64,000 bases of DNA from JAYPLE01 sp047627515 (GCA_047627515.1 JBLHTU010000002.1:34362-98361); one strand, 5' to 3'; counted from the stretch's first letter, positions 46,584 to 57,726 are shown. The notes: a model not told the origin generated them from the sequence alone. Program-made: numbers and translations.

Positions 46584-46895
46584 TCATTTTGGGTCTTGCA
46601 AGCGTTTGCTTGCATCTAGAGAAATAGAAGATTTATCGAGCGTTAGTTTAGTCCCTCGGTCTACATCTACAGTGACCATATTGTCTTCTACACTGACTAC
46701 TTTTCCATGGATGCCACCGACAGTTACGATCTGGTCACCTTTTGAAATTTCAGCTATAAATTTCTTCGTGTCCTTCTGCTTTTTCTGCTGAGGTCTGATG
46801 AAGAATAAATAGAATATGACGACCATACCTCCCAGCATAATGAACTGAGTGTATCCGCCTGCGCCACCGGCTTGTAATAGTACTGTTTGAAACAT
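46584..46895 (-). CDS. yajC: Preprotein translocase subunit YajC
   Basis: This 103-aa protein has one N-terminal transmembrane helix (FIMLGGMVVIFYLFFIRPQQK) followed by the conserved IRPQQKKQKD and KGDQIVTVGGIHGKVVSVEDN motifs. It associates with SecDF in the Sec translocase. It lies in a minus-strand run with a DUF1573 protein 8 bp upstream and the YbbR-like gene 13 bp downstream. Confidence 0.95.
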   Translation of the reverse strand: MFQTVLLQAGGAGGYTQFIMLGGMVVIFYLFFIRPQQKKQKDTKKFIAEISKGDQIVTVGGIHGKVVSVEDNMVTVDVDRGTKLTLDKSSISLDASKRLQDPK

Positions 46896-46903
46896 AAGTT
46901 AAT

Positions 46904-47437
46904 TTATGAAGGATCTCCGGCTTTCAATACGTTGGCCTTGATTGTTACTCTGTTGATTTTAGGGTATGTATTAGCTGTGACTGTCACAGTTTTGTTTTGA
47001 ATTCCCGGCTTGTTACGGCTATTGAACTGGACTTTAATTTCGCCAGTAGCTCCGACAGCAATTGGCTCTCTAGGCCACTGAGGTACAGTACATCCGCAAG
47101 AAGCAGTAGCACTTGAGATGATTAGAGGAGAGTCCCCTGTGTTGGTAAATGCAAACACGTGATCTACTACATCACCTTCGTTGATGGGGCCGAAGTCAAA
47201 GCTAGATTCTACAAACGCAATTGCAGGCACAGGACCTGCAGGAGCTGTCTCTGGCTCTATTTGAGCTTGAGGTGTAGGATTAGAAAGTTGAGGTGCAGTT
47301 CTTGCTCCTGACTTAGTTTCAAGCTCAGCTACTTTTCCTTCCAGTTTAGCAATTCTTTTTTCTGTCTCTTTATCGGAGCATCCAAAAGCGACAGTACCCA
47401 CAAATAGGATTGTCAAAATTTTTGATGTGACTTTCAT
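46904..47437 (-). CDS. DUF1573 domain lipoprotein
   Basis: This 177-aa protein has a lipoprotein signal ending at AFGC, then a short coiled coil (EKRIAKLEGKVAELETK) and a proline-rich linker. The DUF1573 beta-sandwich follows (FDFGPINEGDVVDHVFAFTN, then ISSATASCGCTVPQWPREPI). DUF1573 is an immunoglobulin-like fold widespread in Bacteroidota envelopes, with no set function. The coiled coil suggests trimerisation like Lpp-type lipoproteins. Confidence 0.88.
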   Translation of the reverse strand: MKVTSKILTILFVGTVAFGCSDKETEKRIAKLEGKVAELETKSGARTAPQLSNPTPQAQIEPETAPAGPVPAIAFVESSFDFGPINEGDVVDHVFAFTNTGDSPLIISSATASCGCTVPQWPREPIAVGATGEIKVQFNSRNKPGIQNKTVTVTANTYPKINRVTIKANVLKAGDPS

Positions 47438-47516
47438 AGTGCGTTATTTTTTAGTTTGACTCGTAAAATTAGTTAACAAGTGCTTTAAAATATGGTTTTT
47501 AAATCCTAACGAAATG

Positions 47517-47831
47517 TTAAGATTCGCTTTTATTGTCGCTTTTTATCTGAGTAATCAGTCCATTGACGTCATCAAGAAGCTGTTCTGCTTTCGATTTAGC
47601 GTCGCTAATGATCCGCTCACCCTCTGATTTCGCCTCATTTTGAACCAGTTCTTTACCCTCAACGATATCATTGACCAGGTCTTCTAATTTACTTTTGTAT
47701 TTATCAAGCTTGAATGAAAGCTTATCTCTTGTGTTTGAACCTCTTTCTGGAGCAAATAGCAATCCTATTACTCCTCCGACTGCAATGCCGAATAAAAAGG
47801 TGAAAAACGATCCTCCTGAATTGTTGCTCAT
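47517..47831 (-). CDS. YtxH domain protein
   Basis: This 104-aa protein has one N-terminal transmembrane segment of YtxH type (FFTFLFGIAVGGVIGLLFAPERG) and a long amphipathic helix behind it (KLDKYKSKLEDLVNDIVEGKEL). YtxH proteins are small membrane-attached stress proteins. It is 7 bp downstream of nusB and presumably co-transcribed. Confidence 0.85.
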   Translation of the reverse strand: MSNNSGGSFFTFLFGIAVGGVIGLLFAPERGSNTRDKLSFKLDKYKSKLEDLVNDIVEGKELVQNEAKSEGERIISDAKSKAEQLLDDVNGLITQIKSDNKSES

Positions 47832-47838
47832 TTTCTTT

Positions 47839-49011
47839 TTATTTATTGTCTATTAAACCTCTGCCTGACTTTTTAACAATGCCATCCGAAGTTAGTTCGT
47901 TTGCTAAAACATCCAAAATACCGTTAATAAATTGTTTGCTTTTGGGTGTACTGTAAAGTTTTGAAATTTCAATAAACTCGTTGATAGTGACCTTTACTGG
48001 AATACTTCTGAAGATGATCATTTCTGTTAACGCCATCTTTAATAGGATAATATCGGTCGACGAAATTCTGGACAAATCCCAATTCTTAGTCTTTTGCTGG
48101 ATGATTTCCTCCAAAGATTCACTACGGTCGATGGTTTCATCGAAAAGCTGTTCGAAATACTCGAAGTCTTCGTCTTTGTTGATGCTCAGCGGCCTTAGTT
48201 CAAATTTTGGATCCGCATCTGGTTCATAGCTCTTCAGGGTTTTTACAAGCATATTTCTCAGTATTGGTGCATCATCCTCCCACGATAATAGGTTAGAGGT
48301 CATAAAGCTGAGGGTCAGGTCATTCTTGAAGAAATGCTGTTTGAAAAAGTGAAGGAGCCACTCTTGCATTGCAATACCATCATGGTCATCGGAATTCCTG
48401 AGCGTTTCATATGCCTCATCTTTTGAGATGATGTCTTTGTACCATTCTCTCAAGTGTTCGGACTCTCCTTTCCACGATACGTGATTTGCGATTACGTCTT
48501 CTACGAGTTGAGGTATCGTAGAGAGCTGAACTATTAGGTCACTGCTATCCATTGGATAGCGCCTGTCGCTTCCAGAGATCTCTTTTCTTTGTATTTTTTC
48601 TTTGTCCTGCTTTTCTGTGAAAGCGAGTTCACTTGGAAGCAGAAGAAGTTTGAGGTACCAATCATATATGCTGTTTGCATCTTCGATCATCCGGTTTCTG
48701 ATGCGCTTACGGTCTGCTGTCAGCTGTCCGAAGTACTCACTGATAGCAATCGTTATTTCACTGTGGACAGTCTTTTCCAAGTCTGGATGTGGAAGAGATT
48801 GACCATTCCTTAAGCTTTTTTCAAAATGCTCGCCTACAAGTTTTTGATGTGCTTCAAAGGAAGGTTTTTCGGTAAAATCATGAATGGCGGGATCCAGTGC
48901 ATACTTGTCCCACAACTTGTCTTTGATGACCTCTCTCAAAGATGATCGAGTGATCTCATAACCATACAAGGCTTGCATGGCTTTTATCCGGAGGATTCTG
49001 CGATTAATCAT
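47839..49011 (-). CDS. nusB: Transcription antitermination factor NusB (long Bacteroidota form)
   Basis: This 390-aa protein has the NusB RNA-binding helical core in the C-terminal ~130 residues (NWDLSRISSTDIILLKMALTE, then VKVTINEFIEISKLYSTPKS, then FINGILD). The N-terminus starts with the NusB-like RRILRIKAMQALYGYE. The central part is an additional helical segment, giving about twice the usual length, as in other Bacteroidota. It binds boxA RNA with NusE in rRNA antitermination. It is 37 bp downstream of the leucine dehydrogenase gene. Confidence 0.92.
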   Translation of the reverse strand: MINRRILRIKAMQALYGYEITRSSLREVIKDKLWDKYALDPAIHDFTEKPSFEAHQKLVGEHFEKSLRNGQSLPHPDLEKTVHSEITIAISEYFGQLTADRKRIRNRMIEDANSIYDWYLKLLLLPSELAFTEKQDKEKIQRKEISGSDRRYPMDSSDLIVQLSTIPQLVEDVIANHVSWKGESEHLREWYKDIISKDEAYETLRNSDDHDGIAMQEWLLHFFKQHFFKNDLTLSFMTSNLLSWEDDAPILRNMLVKTLKSYEPDADPKFELRPLSINKDEDFEYFEQLFDETIDRSESLEEIIQQKTKNWDLSRISSTDIILLKMALTEMIIFRSIPVKVTINEFIEISKLYSTPKSKQFINGILDVLANELTSDGIVKKSGRGLIDNK

Positions 49012-49048
49012 GGGTAAGAACTATCACTTTTGTTACGCGAAGCTAGGC

Positions 49049-50146
49049 TTAATGTGCCAATTTTATTTTACCAATTGCTTCAATTCTTTTGAGTGCCAGT
49101 GCCAATGCTGATTGATGCGTGGTAATACCTTCATGCGCTGCATGATTGATGACCTGAGTAAGCACCTCATAGATGGTTTCTGTTTGAGCCATCACTTTTT
49201 CTCTATTGTAATTACCCTGTTGCTCATAGTAGACATTGGTGATTCCTCCTGAGTTGATCAAGAAATCTGGCGCATAGAGTATGCCTCTGTCCTTGAGCTG
49301 ATTACCGTGTCTAGTTTCTTCCTCCAGTTGGTTGTTGGCGCCACCAGCGACGATTGCACAATTGAGCAGTGGAATTGTCTGATCATTTAATGTTGCACCG
49401 AGTGCACAAGGGGCATAGATGTCCATATCTGAGGTATATACATCATTTGCTTCGACGACGGTCACTTTGTAATGATCGGTGATCGTTTTGATTTTATCAT
49501 CAAAAATGTCAGAAATGCTTATTTCGGCACCTTCCTCATTCAAGTAGCCAATTAGGTAGCGCCCAACATTTCCAACACCTTGCACTAATATTTTTTTACC
49601 GGTAAGGATATCTGATCCGTACACTTTTTTGGCGGAAGCCTTTATTCCCATGTACACCCCGTAGGCTGTGACTGGGCTAGGGTCACCAGACCCCCCCATG
49701 CTCTCGGGCATGCCTACCACATAAGGTGTTTCCATACGGATGTACTCCATGTCTTTGGTTGACATATTGACATCTTCAGCTGTCCAGTATCTACCTGCTA
49801 GACTATCGACGAATCGACCAAAACGTCTCATCAGTGCTTCATTTTTAATTTTGCGCGCATCGCCCATGATCACGGCTTTACCTCCACCGATATTAAGTCC
49901 TGCAATAGCATTTTTATACGTCATCCCTCTGGATAGGCGTAATGCATCTTGGACGGCGTGTTGTTCTGATTCATAGTTCCACATTCGGGTCCCTCCCATC
50001 CCTGGTCCGAGCACAGTATTGTGTAATGCTATGATAGCCTTGAGTCCTGTTTCTTCATCCTGACAAAAGACTACTTGTTCGTGACCCATGAGGTTCATTT
50101 TCCCAAATACGGGGCTTTCGGGAGTGAGGGTTTGACTTTCTATCAT
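49049..50146 (-). CDS. Leucine dehydrogenase (Glu/Leu/Phe/Val dehydrogenase family)
   Basis: This 365-aa NAD-dependent enzyme deaminates leucine, valine and isoleucine. The signature GMTYKNAIAGLNIGGGKAV has the two catalytic/binding lysines (Lys78 and Lys90), 12 residues apart as in Bacillus leucine dehydrogenase (Lys68/Lys80). ALHNTVLGPGMGGTRMW is the N-terminal hallmark, and the Rossmann motif is VQGVGNVGRYL. The length supports leucine over glutamate dehydrogenase. Its promoter region contains an inverted repeat shared with the divergent ABC transporter gene. Confidence 0.9.
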   Translation of the reverse strand: MIESQTLTPESPVFGKMNLMGHEQVVFCQDEETGLKAIIALHNTVLGPGMGGTRMWNYESEQHAVQDALRLSRGMTYKNAIAGLNIGGGKAVIMGDARKIKNEALMRRFGRFVDSLAGRYWTAEDVNMSTKDMEYIRMETPYVVGMPESMGGSGDPSPVTAYGVYMGIKASAKKVYGSDILTGKKILVQGVGNVGRYLIGYLNEEGAEISISDIFDDKIKTITDHYKVTVVEANDVYTSDMDIYAPCALGATLNDQTIPLLNCAIVAGGANNQLEEETRHGNQLKDRGILYAPDFLINSGGITNVYYEQQGNYNREKVMAQTETIYEVLTQVINHAAHEGITTHQSALALALKRIEAIGKIKLAH

Positions 50147-50197
50147 TTGTATGTTGTCTTATGGACCCATGTTGTGATAAATCACACAAGTTCCTTG

Positions 50198-50218
50198 TAT
50201 TTTTGGTGGGCAAAAATA
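50198..50218. promoter_or_regulatory. Facing -7 elements in an inverted repeat
   Basis: TATTTTTG (50198-50205, plus) and its exact reverse complement CAAAAATA (50211-50218; TATTTTTG on the minus strand) are separated by 5 bp. Both match TAnnTTTG. The plus element is 61 bp before the ABC gene start at 50267, with a TTG at 50172-50174, 23 bp upstream. The minus element is 64 bp before the leucine dehydrogenase start at 50146. The two transcripts would start within the repeat and oppose each other. Confidence 0.45.
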
Positions 50219-50266
50219 GTTGATTTGCGTTAAAAACCATTTGCCTATTACAACGTTTTACTTTTT

Positions 50267-52057
50267 GTGAGAGACCTAGCCCACATTAATAAGTACCTGT
50301 TTAAGTACAAGTATCATCTGATTTTTGGAACGATCTTCATCATAATTGCGAATTTCTTTGCAATTATACCTGCGGTCCTTGTTCGATACTCCTTCAATCT
50401 GCTACAGCGCAGTTACGATGTGTATGCGCTTTTTGATGGGTTTACCCTCCAATCAGATACCTATGAACTATTTGCGTCAAGCATCTTGGTCATCGGTGTA
50501 GCTATCATGGTTTCCGCATTGCTAAAAGGAGTATTCATGTTTTTTATGCGGCAGACAATTATAGTTATGTCAAGGTTGGTAGAGTTTGATCTCAAAAATG
50601 AGATCTACGCCCATTATCAGACTTTACCGCTTTCATTTTATCGTAAAAACAATACAGGAGATCTGATGAATAGAATTTCTGAAGATGTCAGTAGGGTTAG
50701 GATGTATGTAGGCCCAGCCATTATGTATGGCATCAACATGGCGACACTGCTGTTAATGGTGATTCCATTTATGTTTACTATCAATCCGAAGTTGACGCTT
50801 TACTCGCTTATTCCCTTGCCGCTACTTTCTATTAGCATTTATTATGTCAATAACATTATTAATAAACGGTCAGAAGAAATACAGCAGAGTCTCTCTGGGT
50901 TGTCCACATTTGTGCAAGAAGCATTTTCCGGTATTAGAGTCATCAAGGCTTTTGGTAGGGAAAATGATATAGCTGCAAGTTTTAGCAGGGAAAGCGATGA
51001 TTACAAAGAGAAATCTTTGAAGTTGTCTTTTGTGCAGTCCCTATTTTTTCCATTGGTTATGGGACTGATTGGATTGAGCGTAATACTGACTGTTTACATT
51101 GGTTCGGTAGAGGTCTTCGGCGGCAATATCAGCACTGGTAACATTGCGGAGTTCATCATTTATGTCAATATGCTGACTTGGCCAGTGACATCGATAGGGT
51201 GGATTACGAGTATCATTCAGCGGGCCGCCGCTTCCCAAAAAAGAATCAATGAGTTTCTCGAAACCAAGTCAGATTTGACATCGGTCCATAACCTGACGCA
51301 ACCGCTGGGGGGAAAAATCACCTTTGACCATGTAGGGTTTACCTATCCAGATTCTGGTATTCGAGCGTTAGAGGACTTGAGCTTTGAAGTGCTGCCAGGT
51401 CAATCTATCGCAATCATAGGAACCACGGGATCGGGGAAAAGTACAATTGCTAATCTACTGTGTCGCATGTATGACACGACTGATGGGCACTTGAAATTAG
51501 ATGGTATATCCGTCAAATCTTTTGATATTTCACATTTGAGGTCGCAGATTGGATATGTCCCTCAAGATGTTTTCTTATTCAGTGATACCATCAAAAATAA
51601 CATTGCCTTCTCCGATCAATCCATGAGTATGGAGGAGATTGAGCAATACGCTAAGGATGCTGATTTGTATGAAAACATCAAACGCTTCCCTAAGGGCTTT
51701 GATACGCATATTGGTGAAAGAGGGATTACTTTATCGGGAGGGCAAAAGCAACGAATATCTATCGCTCGTGCCATTGCTCGTAAGCCAAAGGTTTTGATTT
51801 TAGATGATGCTTTATCAGCAGTAGATACTAAGACTGAAAACACCATTCTTAATGCCATGGCACGCATCATGCAAGGCAAAACAACCGTTATCATCTCACA
51901 TCGTGTTTCTTCTGCCAAGTTAGCAGATCAAATCATCGTATTGGATGACGGGCGAATGGTTGAGCAAGGGACCCATGAGACCTTAATGGCAACTAAGGGG
52001 GTATACAGTGAACTGTACGAAAAACAGTTACAAAAAGATGAAGAGGTAGCGGAATAA
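50267..52057 (+). CDS. ABC transporter permease/ATPase (MsbA-like exporter)
   Basis: This 596-aa half-transporter has six transmembrane helices (residues ~1-310) and a nucleotide-binding domain. Walker A is GTTGSGKST, the signature is LSGGQKQRISIARAI, and Walker B is VLILDDALSAVD. Such proteins export lipids, drugs or peptides and act as homo- or heterodimers. The start codon is GTG at 50267; no ATG is available nearby. It converges with a small gene (1-bp gap) and a second exporter of the same type. Confidence 0.9.
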   Translation: MRDLAHINKYLFKYKYHLIFGTIFIIIANFFAIIPAVLVRYSFNLLQRSYDVYALFDGFTLQSDTYELFASSILVIGVAIMVSALLKGVFMFFMRQTIIVMSRLVEFDLKNEIYAHYQTLPLSFYRKNNTGDLMNRISEDVSRVRMYVGPAIMYGINMATLLLMVIPFMFTINPKLTLYSLIPLPLLSISIYYVNNIINKRSEEIQQSLSGLSTFVQEAFSGIRVIKAFGRENDIAASFSRESDDYKEKSLKLSFVQSLFFPLVMGLIGLSVILTVYIGSVEVFGGNISTGNIAEFIIYVNMLTWPVTSIGWITSIIQRAAASQKRINEFLETKSDLTSVHNLTQPLGGKITFDHVGFTYPDSGIRALEDLSFEVLPGQSIAIIGTTGSGKSTIANLLCRMYDTTDGHLKLDGISVKSFDISHLRSQIGYVPQDVFLFSDTIKNNIAFSDQSMSMEEIEQYAKDADLYENIKRFPKGFDTHIGERGITLSGGQKQRISIARAIARKPKVLILDDALSAVDTKTENTILNAMARIMQGKTTVIISHRVSSAKLADQIIVLDDGRMVEQGTHETLMATKGVYSELYEKQLQKDEEVAE

Positions 52058-52058
52058 G

Positions 52059-52595
52059 CTATTCCTTGATGTAGGCCTCTACACTTAGCGTATTATCGTA
52101 GTAATGGATTTCCACTATAAAGTTTTCCAAAGTGACATTGTCTTCTGCTGCTACCTTCCGGATCATTTGCTCTACCTTTTTTGGTGAAGGCCTCACTATC
52201 GGATGCATTGATAAAAAGACAGCATACTTCTCTTTTGCTTCGATTTTTCGAGATTTAAATCCCATCGGTACTTCAGCGACATTACCTGTAATAGCAATTC
52301 CTGTAAAAACGGCCAGCTCGTTTCCTGCTAACGTATCATTCTGGTAATAGATCTGCGCCAGCGTACCGATCACTGCACTATCTAGTAAAAGTTTACGAGA
52401 CGTGGTAAAGTGCTCGTGAATAGTCTTGCTGGTCTGACGTCCTTGAAAAAAACTGCCTACAATTACTTTATCTTTATGTTCTAGGCGGTAAACGTGTACA
52501 GGGTCAGTACCTCCTAGCCAATAGTATACGCATCCTCCGACAATGCTTAATGATAGTAAAATACTCAAGCTGTAAAGGAGTAGTTTTAATTTCAT
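52059..52595 (-). CDS. Membrane-anchored protein, possibly GyrI-like fold
   Basis: This 178-aa protein starts at ATG 52595, overlapping the TGA of the ABC gene before it (ATGA). It has one N-terminal helix (LLLYSLSILLSLSIVGGCVYYWL) and a soluble domain outside. The alternation KKVEQMIRKVAAEDNVTLENFIVEIHYYD resembles GyrI-like ligand-binding folds, but this is a weak impression. A longer frame to 52643 is not preferred. Confidence 0.65.
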   Translation of the reverse strand: MKLKLLLYSLSILLSLSIVGGCVYYWLGGTDPVHVYRLEHKDKVIVGSFFQGRQTSKTIHEHFTTSRKLLLDSAVIGTLAQIYYQNDTLAGNELAVFTGIAITGNVAEVPMGFKSRKIEAKEKYAVFLSMHPIVRPSPKKVEQMIRKVAAEDNVTLENFIVEIHYYDNTLSVEAYIKE

Positions 52596-54361
52596 GCTGA
52601 TACTATGTTTTTGTATTGCATCGAGTGCAATTGTGCATACCACCCGTCCTTAGCGAGCAATGACTCGTGCGAGCCAGTTTCTTTAATTTCGCCTTGATCC
52701 ATCACGATGATCTTATCTGCTGTTTTGATTGTTGATAATCGATGGGCAATGACGATCGATGTACGTCCTTTCATCAGCTGCTGCGTCGCAGTTTGGATAA
52801 GCTCTTCTGTTTCTGTATCCACAGAAGATGTAGCTTCGTCCAATACAATAATATCTGGCTGATAGACCATGGCACGCACAAAAGAGATGAGTTGTCTCTG
52901 CCCAACGGACAACGTTGCACCTCGTTCCATGACGTTATAGTCAAGACCTCCAGGTAATCTTTCAATAAATCGCTTCGCCCCGACCTTTTCTGCAGCCTCC
53001 ATAACAGTGGAACGGCTGATGTCTGGGTTGTTGAGTGTCACGTTTTTATAGATAGTATCGCTAAACAGAAATACGTCTTGTAGTACGACAGCTATCTTCG
53101 TTCTGAGATTATTTATATCATAGTCGAGAATATCATGACCATCGACTTTGATTGTCCCCTTATTGATCTCGTAAAATCGGTTGAGTAGATTGATGACCGA
53201 TGATTTACCTGCGCCCGTTGCGCCAACAAGAGCAAGCGTCTCTCCTTGCTTAACATCAAAGGAGATATCCTTTAGCACGTAATCTTCATCCTTATAGGCA
53301 AACCAGACATTCTCAAAAGAGACATCTCCCTTGATTTTATCTGTTGTCAATGATCCATCATCTGGAATCTGGCTTTTATTGTCTAGCAAATCTAAGATCC
53401 GGTTGGAGCTTACAATCCCCATTTGCAGTGTGTTAAACCTGTCTGCAATCATCCTAATAGGACGAAAAAACATTTGAATGTACATAATGAATGCGATTAG
53501 CACACCCACTTCTATACGCTCTTGAATGACTAGGCCAGCGCCAAACCATACAACAAGACCAATACCTGTAGCCTGAATGACCTCCGCTATTGGGAAATAT
53601 ACCGAGTAGTACATCACTGATCTGATATTCGCTTTCTTTTGCTCTTCGTTGATTTCTTCAAATTTTTTGTACTCACGTTTTTCGCTATTGAAGATTTGTA
53701 CAATGCTCATGCCAGTTACATGCTCTTGTACATAAGTATTAAGGTTAGAGATTGCAGTTCGGACGTCGTTAAAGGATACTTTTATTCTTTCCTTGAAGAT
53801 GTAGGTAGCGTACAGTAGGATTGGAAGAGTGGAGAGACTAATGAGAGTCAGCTGCCAGTCGATCCAAAGCATGATGCCAAGGATTACAAAAAGCTGTAAC
53901 AAATCTGCGATCATGGAAGCGATTCCCTCACTAAAAACCTCAGCTAAGGTTTCAATATCAGAAATATTGCGCGTCACAAGTCGCCCGATCGGCGTATTAT
54001 CAAAAAACTTAAGTCGCAGACTTTGGACATGTTTGAAGAGTTGTACTCTGACATCCCTAATGATTGATTGCCCAAGCCAACCTGATAGGTAGGTGTGAAA
54101 GTATTGAAAGATGGCCCCCAAAAACAGCAAGCCAACCAATAATAAAATCATCTGAACCAAACCCGGGTAGTCCTGATTGGCGACCTGGTTGTCTATGGTC
54201 ATTTGTATGATTAAAGGTCTCAAAGGACCCAGACTTGCTACACCGACGGTTAGTACAATAAGTATCCAAAACTGACGCAAGTAAGGCTTTGCAAAAGCAA
54301 ACAGTCTTTGCAAAACTTTGAAGTCGATGATGTTCCCGTTGATGGTTTTTTCTTTTTCCAC
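52592..54361 (-). CDS. ABC transporter permease/ATPase (MsbA-like exporter)
   Basis: This 589-aa half-transporter has six helices (residues ~20-320) and a nucleotide-binding domain with Walker A GATGAGKSS, signature LSVGQRQLISFVRAM and Walker B IIVLDEATSSVD. The signature reads LSVGQ rather than LSGGQ, a conservative change found in many exporters. The initiation codon is GTG at 54361, overlapping the truA stop (TAG/GTG). The anchored protein gene overlaps its 3' end by 4 bp. It faces another exporter of the same family. Confidence 0.9.
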   Translation of the reverse strand: MEKEKTINGNIIDFKVLQRLFAFAKPYLRQFWILIVLTVGVASLGPLRPLIIQMTIDNQVANQDYPGLVQMILLLVGLLFLGAIFQYFHTYLSGWLGQSIIRDVRVQLFKHVQSLRLKFFDNTPIGRLVTRNISDIETLAEVFSEGIASMIADLLQLFVILGIMLWIDWQLTLISLSTLPILLYATYIFKERIKVSFNDVRTAISNLNTYVQEHVTGMSIVQIFNSEKREYKKFEEINEEQKKANIRSVMYYSVYFPIAEVIQATGIGLVVWFGAGLVIQERIEVGVLIAFIMYIQMFFRPIRMIADRFNTLQMGIVSSNRILDLLDNKSQIPDDGSLTTDKIKGDVSFENVWFAYKDEDYVLKDISFDVKQGETLALVGATGAGKSSVINLLNRFYEINKGTIKVDGHDILDYDINNLRTKIAVVLQDVFLFSDTIYKNVTLNNPDISRSTVMEAAEKVGAKRFIERLPGGLDYNVMERGATLSVGQRQLISFVRAMVYQPDIIVLDEATSSVDTETEELIQTATQQLMKGRTSIVIAHRLSTIKTADKIIVMDQGEIKETGSHESLLAKDGWYAQLHSMQYKNIVSA

Positions 54362-55113
54362 TAGTTTTTGAGTTGATAGATCGAGGAAGGATAAATCACT
54401 TGGCTAAGGTACAGACCGTGCGCCGGTGCAGCGGCACCAGCAGCTCTTCTATCTCGTTGCTCCACTATTAAAGCGAATTTGTCAGCAGAAAGTTTTTTTA
54501 ATCCTACATCCATGAGCGTTCCTACTAGGGCGCGAACCATACCACGCAAAAAACGATTCGCAGAAACGGTAAAACGAAAACCATCAGATGTTGCTTCCCA
54601 GGTAGCTGCCGAAAGGTGACAGTTAAAATTATTCACCTCAGTTTTTACTCTACTGAAGGACTCAAAATCACTGGTACGGATCAGAACAGCACATGCTTTA
54701 TTTATAGCGGCTAAGTCAAGTTCGCCCCGGTGATACCAGGATAGGCCTTCTTTGAATGTTGATTTGAAGCGGTTGATTTCATATATATATTGTCGGGATG
54801 AAGCATCAAATCGTGCGTGTGCCTGATTTTGGACAAGGCAAATGTTATTGATGGCAATCGAGGGCGGTAGATATGAGTTCAACCGATAAGCCAGCTTAGC
54901 GACATCGATGGGCACTTCTGTATCAAAATGAGCAATCTGCTGTTTAGCATGTACACCTGTGTCTGTCCTGCCACTTCCTGTTATATCGATAGGCTCACTT
55001 AAAAGTTGTGTTAGTGCTTTCTGAAGGACCTCCTGAACAGTTATCGCATTGTTTTGGATTTGCCAACCGTGATAAGGCGTGCCGAGATAGCTGATATCCA
55101 TGAAGTAGCGCAT
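54361..55113 (-). CDS. truA: tRNA pseudouridine synthase A
   Basis: This 250-aa enzyme makes pseudouridine at tRNA positions 38-40. The catalytic Asp51 is in SGRTDTGVHAKQQ. The N-terminus MRYFMDISYLGTPYHGWQIQ is the family start, which is why ATG 55113 is chosen over the upstream frame to 55140. The conserved RFLRGMVRALVGTLMDVG is near the C-terminus. The stop overlaps the GTG of the ABC exporter gene. Confidence 0.95.
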   Translation of the reverse strand: MRYFMDISYLGTPYHGWQIQNNAITVQEVLQKALTQLLSEPIDITGSGRTDTGVHAKQQIAHFDTEVPIDVAKLAYRLNSYLPPSIAINNICLVQNQAHARFDASSRQYIYEINRFKSTFKEGLSWYHRGELDLAAINKACAVLIRTSDFESFSRVKTEVNNFNCHLSAATWEATSDGFRFTVSANRFLRGMVRALVGTLMDVGLKKLSADKFALIVEQRDRRAAGAAAPAHGLYLSQVIYPSSIYQLKN

Positions 55114-55184
55114 GTTGCAAAATAACTTCATTCTTCGCAAAGCAGAATAACTAATTCGGATGAAGGGTGAATGAAGGCATCAAA

Positions 55185-55215
55185 TTGTGAGTTAGTAAAA
55201 TCGCCGCTACTTTTG
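55185..55215 (+). promoter_or_regulatory. Promoter of the DUF4293 gene
   Basis: TTG at 55185-55187 is followed after 20 bp by TACTTTTG at 55208-55215, a Bacteroidota -33/-7 pair (TAnnTTTG). The -7 element ends 18 bp before the ATG at 55234. This is the best formed promoter read in the window. Confidence 0.6.
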
Positions 55216-55233
55216 CTGAAATAATTAAACCCG

Positions 55234-55722
55234 ATGATTCAGAGAATTCAAACAATATTTCTTTTTATAGCAGCAGTCGCAATGATCTGTCTGCTTTTCT
55301 TCCCGATCTGGCAAAAAATTAATGCGGATCAATCTGCTATGGCATACATGGACGCGTATAGTTTGTCGTACAAAGAGATGAATGATCAAGGCGAAATGGT
55401 AACTGTAGGGTCTAAGCAAACCTTTTATATTGCTATTGCTGCAATTGTTTCGTCATTGCTAGCTGCCTTTTCTATTTTTCAGTATCGGAATCGACTTCGA
55501 CAGATTCAAATAGGCGCAGCAAACTCATTCGTCGTGATGATCACGATGTTTACCTCCTTATACTTCATCCTCAAGTCTGAATCTGTCATTGCGCCTGATT
55601 TGCAAGGCGTTTATCTTATTGGGTTTTACTTCCCAGTAGTCGCTTTGATGTGCAACATGATGGCCAACAGATTTATCAGAAGAGATGAACAGTTGGTAAA
55701 ATCGGCAGACCGTATCCGGTAG
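55234..55722 (+). CDS. DUF4293 family membrane protein
   Basis: This 162-aa protein has four transmembrane helices. The DUF4293 start MIQRIQTIFLFIAAVAMICLL is present, with the last helix VYLIGFYFPVVALMCNMMA followed by the conserved RFIRRDEQLVKSADRIR tail. The family is restricted to Bacteroidota and has no assigned function. It is divergent from truA and has its own promoter. Confidence 0.9.
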   Translation: MIQRIQTIFLFIAAVAMICLLFFPIWQKINADQSAMAYMDAYSLSYKEMNDQGEMVTVGSKQTFYIAIAAIVSSLLAAFSIFQYRNRLRQIQIGAANSFVVMITMFTSLYFILKSESVIAPDLQGVYLIGFYFPVVALMCNMMANRFIRRDEQLVKSADRIR

Positions 55723-55745
55723 TTCGGTACTAAACCCCTTATTCT

Positions 55746-55762
55746 GCTGACATCTTGTCAGC
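55746..55762. promoter_or_regulatory. 7-bp inverted repeat upstream of htpG
   Basis: GCTGACA and TGTCAGC are exact reverse complements with 3 bp between (17 bp in all). The repeat is 74 bp before the htpG ATG and 23 bp after the DUF4293 stop. The position suggests an operator for the chaperone gene. It has no T-run, so it is not a standard terminator. Confidence 0.4.
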
Positions 55763-55836
55763 CTTTCTCCATGATTGATCTTTGGAATAAAATTTGATTT
55801 TGAGGTAGTAACTATAAATCAACTTCACAGAAAATT

Positions 55837-57726
<1,890 letters not shown>

